Source: Bacteroidales bacterium
GTDB lineage: Bacteria; Bacteroidota; Bacteroidia; Bacteroidales; UBA7960
Length of the DNA stretch: 17,849 bases
Direction: 5' to 3'
NCBI GenBank assembly: GCA_007122505.1
Contig: SKTQ01000199.1
Coordinates: forward strand, 1-17,849
Below the pieces are notes generated by a model. It saw only the letters and a program-made list of their open reading frames with translations. It ran no database searches and was not told the DNA's origin. Below are positions 1-5,088 of the stretch, piece by piece. Position numbers and translations under genes: made by a program. The number at the start of each line of letters is the position of its first letter. The stretch's first letter is position 1.

Positions 1-42
1 CATCATCAATCGATAATCGATCATTGAAAATCGATCATCGAA
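1..42. repeat. degenerate heptamer tandem repeat
   Basis: The first 42 bases divide into 7-nt units: a leading CATCATC, then AATCGAT (8-14), AATCGAT (15-21), CATTGAA (22-28), AATCGAT (29-35) and CATCGAA (36-42). Equivalently, a 14-nt unit AATCGATCATYGAA occurs twice in tandem at 15-42. The tract lies just past the stop codon of the minus-strand pseudouridine synthase gene and may continue beyond the window edge. Its function is unknown. It is one of three short degenerate 7- or 8-nt tandem tracts in intergenic DNA here. Confidence 0.7.
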
Positions 43-48
43 AGGTTG

Positions 49-807
49 TTATGTCAAATTGGCTTCAAAAAGTTTCCAGATTGATTCACCATCAGGCAAT
101 GGAGCCAGAACGTGAACGGTTTCGCCGCTGACAGGGTGTGTAAAAGATACAGAACGGGCATGCAGGTGAATGCTGCCGCCGGGGTTAGAGCGGTCATATC
201 CATATTTCAGATCCCCTTTGATGGGAGACCCAATGGCTGCAAGCTGTGCCCGCACCTGGTGGTGCCTGCCGGTAAGCAGTTCCACTTCCAAAAGAAAATA
301 CCGGTCACTCTTCGCAATGAGTTTATAAAGCAGCTCAGCCCTTTTAGCCCCTGGGGTATTCTCATGAACCACGTAAGACTTATTCTGCTTTTCATTTTTT
401 TTGAGATAATGAACAAGTTTACCTGATGGTGCCGGCGGACAAACGGCAACTACCGCAAGGTATTTTTTGGCAATGGCTTTGTTTTTCAGCATCTCATTCA
501 TCCGTGTCAAAGCCTTTGAAGTGCGCGCAAAAATGACTGCACCACTCACCGGACGGTCGATACGGTGCACTACACCCAAAAAAACACGTCCCGGCTTATT
601 GTATTTTTCTTTGATGTAGGATTTTACGGTCTCCGAAAGGGGGATATCGCCGGTTTTATCGCCCTGTACAATTTCGGAGGCAAGCTTGTTGATAATGATC
701 AGATGATTGTCTTCAAATAAAACGCGGGATTTCAGCAATCCATAAGGGTAATGGTTGCCTGAAGCGGCATCATCAGAATGGCCCGAATCAATATTGCTCC
801 TTCTCAT
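49..807 (-). CDS. RluA/RluD-family RNA pseudouridine synthase
   Basis: This 252-residue enzyme should isomerise specific uridines in rRNA or tRNA to pseudouridine in the cytoplasm. The RluA-family catalytic motif is present as HRIDRPVSG at residues 81-89, with D84 as the expected catalytic aspartate. A family block near residues 180-200 reads GRHHQVRAQLAAIGSP followed by IKGDLKYG, matching the usual RTHQIR..GHPLLGD..YG region. There is no N-terminal S4 RNA-binding domain, so this is the short RluA-like form, and the target uridine cannot be told from sequence. The start ATG lies 20 nt inside the end of panB, and the next ATG is far inside the catalytic domain, so this start is preferred. The overlap implies co-transcription and probably translational coupling with panB. 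Confidence 0.9.
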   Translation of the reverse strand: MRRSNIDSGHSDDAASGNHYPYGLLKSRVLFEDNHLIIINKLASEIVQGDKTGDIPLSETVKSYIKEKYNKPGRVFLGVVHRIDRPVSGAVIFARTSKALTRMNEMLKNKAIAKKYLAVVAVCPPAPSGKLVHYLKKNEKQNKSYVVHENTPGAKRAELLYKLIAKSDRYFLLEVELLTGRHHQVRAQLAAIGSPIKGDLKYGYDRSNPGGSIHLHARSVSFTHPVSGETVHVLAPLPDGESIWKLFEANLT

Positions 808-1600
808 TGGGAAATTTTAGCTGCTTCACATCGGAAATATAATTTTCCACGGAGGTTTTGATTTCATCATAAAGATTGCTGTACCTGCGCAAAAAACGCG
901 GAGAAAAGTCCTTGTTGATACCAAGCATATCGTGAAGTACGAGCACCTGGCCATCCACCTTGTTGCCGGCGCCGATGCCAATAGTCGGAATGCTGATTTC
1001 CCTGGTGACTTTTTCTGCCAAAACTGCAGGGATTTTCTCAAGTACCAGTGCAAAACAGCCGGCCTCAGTCAGAAGGTGCGCATCCTCAACCAGCTTCCGC
1101 GCTTCTTCTTCCTGTGTGGCACGTACCACATAAGTACCAAATTTGTTGATAGATTGGGGGGTGAGGCCAAGGTGTCCCATCACCGGTATCCCCGCTGAGA
1201 GGATACGGTCAACAGATTCTATGATCTCCCGTCCCCCCTCCAGTTTCACGGCATTGGCATTTGATTCCTTCATGATCCGGATAGCCGACAGCAACGCTTC
1301 CCTGCTGTTTCCCTGGTAGGTCCCAAAGGGCAGGTCAACCACTACCAGTGCCCTGGATACTGCACGCATCACAGAACTGGCATGATAAATCATCTCATTG
1401 AGCGTGATGGGAAGCGTGGTTTTGTGACCAGCCATCACATTGGCGGCCGAATCACCCACCAGGATCACATCAATGCCCGCCCGGTCAACAATGCGGGCCA
1501 TGGAATAGTCGTACGCGGTCAGCATGGATATCTTTACCTCCCGGAGCTTCATCTCCTGCAAAACATGGGTGGTAACCTTGGTTACATTTGGTGCCTTCAT
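788..1600 (-). CDS. panB: 3-methyl-2-oxobutanoate hydroxymethyltransferase
   Basis: PanB transfers a hydroxymethyl group from 5,10-methylene-tetrahydrofolate to alpha-ketoisovalerate, giving ketopantoate, the first committed step of pantothenate and CoA synthesis. The 270-residue length is normal for the family. Expected blocks appear in order: TAYDYSMA near residue 28, VGDSAANVMAGH at 48-59 (metal ligand D50), VVDLPFGTYQ at 87-96 (D89), KLEGG at 119-123 (E121) and LVLEKIP at 186-192 (probable catalytic base E188). The cytoplasmic TIM-barrel enzyme is normally a decamer using Mg2+. panC and panD are not in the window. The stop lies inside the following pseudouridine synthase gene, so the two form an operon. 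No -7 element is visible within 100 bp upstream. Confidence 0.96.
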   Translation of the reverse strand: MKAPNVTKVTTHVLQEMKLREVKISMLTAYDYSMARIVDRAGIDVILVGDSAANVMAGHKTTLPITLNEMIYHASSVMRAVSRALVVVDLPFGTYQGNSREALLSAIRIMKESNANAVKLEGGREIIESVDRILSAGIPVMGHLGLTPQSINKFGTYVVRATQEEEARKLVEDAHLLTEAGCFALVLEKIPAVLAEKVTREISIPTIGIGAGNKVDGQVLVLHDMLGINKDFSPRFLRRYSNLYDEIKTSVENYISDVKQLKFPNEKEQY

Positions 1601-1688
1601 GGGCTGGAAGTATTTTAATGATGAACTGAAATTTGCCTGCTTCTAAGATTTGATGCCGGATACCATGCTCTAATAACTCAACAAGCAG

Positions 1689-1751
1689 CTGTTTCACTTT
1701 GTGAAACAGTATTTAGCGGACAATCGGCAGAGATTGCCGGAAGCTTGTCCG
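1689..1751. other. two adjacent intergenic stem-loops
   Basis: The 187-bp gap between the ferritin-like gene and panB holds two inverted repeats. The first (1689-1709) is perfect: CTGTTTCAC, a TTT loop, then GTGAAACAG. The second (1717-1751) is nested: CGGACAA (1717-1723) pairs with TTGTCCG (1745-1751), enclosing CGGCA (1725-1729) paired with TGCCG (1735-1739). Neither is followed by a clear T-tract on the minus strand, so they are not textbook intrinsic terminators. They could end or attenuate the transcript of the ferritin-like gene, stabilise an mRNA end, or (the first, a short dyad) be an operator for panB. Confidence 0.45.
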
Positions 1752-1787
1752 GAATGCGGTTGTATCTGTAGCTTATTCAAAAACCAA

Positions 1788-2294
1788 TCAAAACGGCCAA
1801 AAGTTGTTGTCGTACCAGATTTTTTCCGTGAGCTGCTTATTGAGATCCACCAGCAGTTTGTGATGACCTTTTTCCCAGTTGGCGAGCCATTCAAACAATT
1901 CTTTTTCATTGGGATCGGACGTTTCCGCCGCTCTTTTGGAATAGGCTTCCACAGATTTTGTTTCCATGTCGATCGCTGCTGAAATAGCTGCTGATTCAAA
2001 ACCCGAACCGCTGATGTCCTGCACCATTTCATCCGTCAGGATGGTGTTGGCAATGGCGTCATGGCCGGGAGCTTTTTCCAGCTCATTTCTGTCAAAACGG
2101 CCCGACTCTCCGTAATGCTTCAACTGCTTTTGCAGAAAGTCAATATGGGTTTGCTCCTCATCAGCCATGACCTGAAAAATTTTACGAACATCCTCGTTTG
2201 TGGTTTGAGCGGCAACCTGTTCATACAGGGATTTTCCCCTGTGCTCCATAATAATGGCTTGCTTCAAAATATCTTTTACACCTTCTGTACTCAT
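1788..2294 (-). CDS. rubrerythrin/ferritin-like diiron protein
   Basis: The 168-residue product looks like a stand-alone ferritin-like four-helix bundle of the rubrerythrin type. Candidate diiron ligands fall in the expected order: E17 (helix 1, MEHRG), E47 with H50 (EEQTH, an ExxH pair), E111 (METKS) and E141 with H144 (EKGH, a second ExxH pair). There is no rubredoxin-like CxxC domain, so it is not a full rubrerythrin. Related proteins act in peroxide reduction or iron handling, but the actual reaction here is inferred only. No signal peptide is seen, so it is cytoplasmic. The aromatic tail (residues 160-168, ending NNFWPF) is distinctive. It has its own promoter candidate at 2396-2403 and is transcribed divergently from the kinase/RapZ gene. 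Confidence 0.85.
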   Translation of the reverse strand: MSTEGVKDILKQAIIMEHRGKSLYEQVAAQTTNEDVRKIFQVMADEEQTHIDFLQKQLKHYGESGRFDRNELEKAPGHDAIANTILTDEMVQDISGSGFESAAISAAIDMETKSVEAYSKRAAETSDPNEKELFEWLANWEKGHHKLLVDLNKQLTEKIWYDNNFWPF

Positions 2295-2395
2295 GATGCT
2301 GGTTTTTTAAATGTTTGATTTATAAAGTTTTACTACGCATAATGTCGGCATCAACACAATGATCATCCGTGATGAACATATTGGTTTCGTTAAAA

Positions 2396-2403
2396 CAAAA
2401 ATA
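2396..2403 (-). promoter_or_regulatory. -7 promoter element for the ferritin-like gene
   Basis: Read on the minus strand these bases are TATTTTTG, an exact match to the Bacteroidetes -7 consensus TAnnTTTG. It would start transcription about 6 nt further on and give a leader of roughly 95 nt before the ATG at 2294. No TTTG -33 element is seen at the usual spacing of about 20 nt. The motif is short and A/T-rich, so chance is possible. Confidence 0.4.
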
Positions 2404-2512
2404 GGCTTTTTCAGCAAATGAATCACATTATTGCTTTGATTAATTCAGATTATATGGTTGTATGTTCGTTTCAATATTACCGGGATAAGGAAAAACAAAC
2501 AAGGAAAAAACG

Positions 2513-2520
2513 TATTTTTG
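2513..2520 (+). promoter_or_regulatory. -7 promoter element for the kinase/RapZ gene
   Basis: TATTTTTG, followed by C, matches the Bacteroidetes -7 consensus TAnnTTTG. It lies 18 nt before the ATG at 2539, leaving a leader of only about 13 nt, which is typical of this phylum. No -33 TTTG is visible. Its position argues against translation starting at the upstream in-frame ATG at 2458. Confidence 0.55.
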
Positions 2521-2538
2521 CAGACAAAGCATGTGTTT

Positions 2539-3999
2539 ATGGACTGGATAACAGAGAGGCTGGTGAGTGATTTGTTTGCCGGTTGGTACGGTGAACCTCC
2601 GCACAAGATCACCCCGATGCCGGCAGGAGGCTCAAACCGGCAATATTTTCGCCTCTGGGCAAAAAATTACACGGTTGTTGGCGCATACAACCCGGATACA
2701 CGCGAAAATGAAGCATTTTTTCAGCTCACAAACCATTTTCACAGCCTGGGCCTGCCGGTACCTAAGGTGCTGGCAAAGGATACTGAAACCAACTGTTACC
2801 TGGTTACCGACCTGGGCGACACCAGGTTGTTTTCGCTGCTGCCCCATAAAGAAAATATTGATTTCGACGCACATGTTATGTCGCTGTATCAGCGTGTAAT
2901 CGATCACCTGGTAGTCTTTCAGACCGAAGCCGCAAAAAAGATCGACTTCTCCATATGCTACCCGCGGCACGCTTTTGACGAACAGTCGATGATCTGGGAT
3001 CTCAACTACTTCAAATATTATTTTTTAAAAATCACCGGGATCCATTTCGACGAACAGGGCCTGGAAGAAGATTTTCGGCGGTTTATTCAACTTTTGAGCA
3101 AGTCACCGGCCGGGTATTTCATGTACCGCGATTTTCAGTCGAGGAACATCATGATCAGGGAAGATAATCCTTGGTTCATTGATTACCAGGGCGGGCGAAA
3201 AGGACCGCTGGAGTATGATATTGCCTCCCTCCTCTTTGATGCCAAGGCCAATATACCCTTTCATCAGCGCGAAGAGCTTCTCTCTTATTATATGGATAAA
3301 GCGGGCGAAAAAGTTTCCATCCGGCGGGAAACATTCAGGAGGTCTTTTTATGATTTTGTTGTGATGCGTATTTTGCAGGCACTGGGCACCTATGGATTTC
3401 GCGGCGGGGTAGAAAAGAAAAAGTTTTTCTTAGAAAGTCTGCCTTATGCCCTGAATAACCTTGCATGGCTTGACGAAAACCAATTGTTTCCAAAAGAAAC
3501 GCCCTATTTAAACCGGATTTTGAAAAACATAGTGCAGGAAAAACCAACACTTGGAGAAGATGGCCGGGAAGAAATCCTGGCTCCCCCCGATGATACGCTG
3601 ACCGTGCGCATCGGAAGCTTCTCCTACAGAAATGGGATTCCCGCCGATAATTCAGGACATGGCGGTGGCTTTGTTTTTGATTGCCGTGCCCTGCCTAATC
3701 CCGGCAGGGAAGAGCGATACAAATCGCTCACAGGAAAACACCATGACGTAATTCGGTTCTTAAACAACGAACCTAATGTCGCAGCCTTTTTTGAGCATGC
3801 AAAAAACCTTGTTGAACCGGCAGTGGAAACATATTTGGAACGAGGTTTCTCAAGCCTGACCGTCTCATTTGGGTGTACAGGCGGCCAGCATCGTTCTGTC
3901 TATTGTGCCGAAAAACTGGCAGGACACCTGAGAGATAATTATGAAATAAATGTGATAGTACAACATTTTGAAGAATCCAACTGGCCCGGCAGATCGTGA
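2539..3999 (+). CDS. AmgK-like sugar kinase fused to RapZ C-terminal domain
   Basis: This 486-residue protein has two domains. Residues about 1-330 are an aminoglycoside-phosphotransferase-fold kinase: PMPAGGSNRQYFRL at 26-39 (nucleotide-binding region), YRDFQSRN at 196-203 (catalytic D198, metal ligand N203) and IDYQG at 214-218 (D215). The RDFQSRN form resembles AmgK, which phosphorylates the anomeric hydroxyl of MurNAc/GlcNAc. Residues about 354-486 match the RapZ C-terminal domain: GSFSYRNGIP, VFDCRALPNP, LTGKHHDV and GCTGGQHRSVYCAEKLA (C446, T447, G448, G449, H451, R452). In E. coli this domain binds glucosamine-6-phosphate and the GlmY/GlmZ RNAs. The RapZ N-terminal P-loop domain is absent. 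I start at ATG 2539 because an in-frame ATG at 2458 precedes the promoter motif. The MurU-like gene follows after 122 nt. The substrate is inferred, not shown. Confidence 0.88.
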   Translation: MDWITERLVSDLFAGWYGEPPHKITPMPAGGSNRQYFRLWAKNYTVVGAYNPDTRENEAFFQLTNHFHSLGLPVPKVLAKDTETNCYLVTDLGDTRLFSLLPHKENIDFDAHVMSLYQRVIDHLVVFQTEAAKKIDFSICYPRHAFDEQSMIWDLNYFKYYFLKITGIHFDEQGLEEDFRRFIQLLSKSPAGYFMYRDFQSRNIMIREDNPWFIDYQGGRKGPLEYDIASLLFDAKANIPFHQREELLSYYMDKAGEKVSIRRETFRRSFYDFVVMRILQALGTYGFRGGVEKKKFFLESLPYALNNLAWLDENQLFPKETPYLNRILKNIVQEKPTLGEDGREEILAPPDDTLTVRIGSFSYRNGIPADNSGHGGGFVFDCRALPNPGREERYKSLTGKHHDVIRFLNNEPNVAAFFEHAKNLVEPAVETYLERGFSSLTVSFGCTGGQHRSVYCAEKLAGHLRDNYEINVIVQHFEESNWPGRS

Positions 4000-4072
4000 T
4001 CGTTATGCGTCCAAAACAGGCGGTAACCAAGCAATGATCTTTGTTTATGTCCATGCATAATCACAAAAACCG

Positions 4073-4090
4073 CGGAGGTTGAGAACTCCG
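4073..4090 (+). other. leader hairpin before the MurU-like gene
   Basis: CGGAG-G-TT, loop GAG, then AACTCCG forms a 7-bp stem with one bulged G (4078). A GGCCGGCC palindrome follows at 4090-4097. No T-tract follows, so it is not an obvious terminator. It lies about 30 nt upstream of the ATG at 4122, so it could be a leader structure or a processing site between the two genes. A near-match to the -7 motif (GATCTTTG, 7 of 8) lies at 4036-4043. Confidence 0.3.
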
Positions 4091-4121
4091 GCCGGCCATC
4101 TAAACCAAAGAAAAGCCCGAT

Positions 4122-4871
4122 ATGAAAGCCATGATTTTTGCCGCAGGCATGGGCACACGACTTGGTTCTCTGACACAGAAAACACCTAAGGCCCTGGTAG
4201 AGATTTGTGGCAAGCCCATGCTGTTGCATGTGGCCGAAAAACTCATGGCTGCCGGTGTAACCCAAATCGTGGTAAACGTGCACCATCATGCAGGCAAAAT
4301 GAAAGCTTTTATCCGCAGCCTGCATTACCCGGGTGTACAATTCCACATTTCCGACGAAACAGACAACCTGCTGGACACAGGTGGCGGTTTGTTGCATGCC
4401 GCATCCCTTTTGCAGGGCGATCAGCCGGTGATCCTGCACAATACCGATGTCCTTTCCGATGTTGATCTGCTAAAGATGTTGGATTTCCATATGTCTGACA
4501 AAGCATTGGCAACCCTGGCAGTTAGCAGGAGAAAGACGTCCAGGTACTTCCTCTGGCATCAAAACCTGCTTGCCGGCTGGGAAAATACGGCAACAGGCGA
4601 AAGGATACTAACGCAACAGGCACCTGCGGAAAAAATTGACCAAATGGCATTCAGCGGGATTCATATACTGGACCCACGCATTTTTGACCTGATTACGGAA
4701 AGTGGTGTATTCCCTATCAATACAGCATACCTCCGGCTGGCAAAAGAACAAAACATTCTGGCTTTTGAACACGACCCCCGATTTTGGGCCGATGTGGGTT
4801 CTCCTGAAAAATTGCAAAAAGCGGAGCAAATGGTCATGAATAACCCAGAACGTTTTATTGATTTTATGTGA
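4122..4871 (+). CDS. MurU-like sugar-1-phosphate nucleotidyltransferase
   Basis: This 249-residue enzyme belongs to the nucleotidyltransferase family that joins a sugar-1-phosphate to a nucleoside triphosphate. It has the N-terminal signature AAGMGTRLGSLTQKTPKALV (residues 7-26, with G9, G11, R13 and K23), KPMLLHVAEKL at 31-41, LDTGGGLLHA at 84-93 and HNTDV at 106-110 (probable metal ligand D109). A late ADVGSPEKL block carries D224. Overall order and length resemble MurU, which makes UDP-MurNAc from MurNAc-1-phosphate, and the AmgK-like kinase immediately upstream would supply that substrate. A mannose-1- or glucose-1-phosphate specificity cannot be excluded from motifs alone. It is cytoplasmic and is probably co-transcribed with the kinase gene despite the 122-nt gap. 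Confidence 0.85.
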   Translation: MKAMIFAAGMGTRLGSLTQKTPKALVEICGKPMLLHVAEKLMAAGVTQIVVNVHHHAGKMKAFIRSLHYPGVQFHISDETDNLLDTGGGLLHAASLLQGDQPVILHNTDVLSDVDLLKMLDFHMSDKALATLAVSRRKTSRYFLWHQNLLAGWENTATGERILTQQAPAEKIDQMAFSGIHILDPRIFDLITESGVFPINTAYLRLAKEQNILAFEHDPRFWADVGSPEKLQKAEQMVMNNPERFIDFM

Positions 4872-4919
4872 AAAGCACGCACCGGAGTGTTTTGTTTATG
4901 TCTGCGGGTGAGGATTAAG

Positions 4920-4940
4920 TAGGCATTAGGCAGTAAGCAG
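4920..4940. repeat. short heptamer tandem repeat
   Basis: Three tandem 7-nt units, TAGGCAT, TAGGCAG and TAAGCAG, lie in the gap after the MurU-like gene. A weak inverted repeat (TCAAAA 4945-4950, TTTTGA 4957-4962) followed by a short T run could end the upstream transcript. Function is unknown. Confidence 0.5.
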
Positions 4941-5028
4941 GAAATCAAAACAAGCCTTTTGAATGTTTTTGGTTCACGCAAAAATCCCAAAGGAACAAAG
5001 AAAACCTAACATAACATCCCACTTTTAA

Positions 5029-5084
5029 CATTTTGACACTTAGACATTTTCACATTTACACATTTGTACATTTTCACATTAAAT
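5029..5084. repeat. degenerate octamer tandem repeat abutting a start codon
   Basis: Seven consecutive 8-nt units, each starting CA and mostly fitting CATTTNCA, fill 5029-5084. Units at 5045-5052 and 5069-5076 are identical (CATTTTCA). A ninth-base variant of the unit (CACTTTTAA) may precede them at 5020-5028. Only CACC separates the array from the ATG at 5089. The tract therefore occupies the whole 5' untranslated region of the AddB-like gene and leaves no Shine-Dalgarno sequence. Confidence 0.75.
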
Positions 5085-5088
5085 CACC

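Noticed and set aside
1701..1982. 93-residue plus-strand frame with a CPECGC motif
   Set aside because: The cysteine pair looked like a small zinc protein, but most of the frame is antisense to the ferritin-like gene, and its GTG start lies inside an inverted repeat.
3939..4439. 166-residue open frame on the minus strand
   Set aside because: It covers the end of the kinase/RapZ gene and half of the MurU-like gene in antisense, and both of those are clearly real.
5029..5084. CRISPR array
   Set aside because: The periodicity is 8 nt with no spacers, and there are no cas genes nearby.
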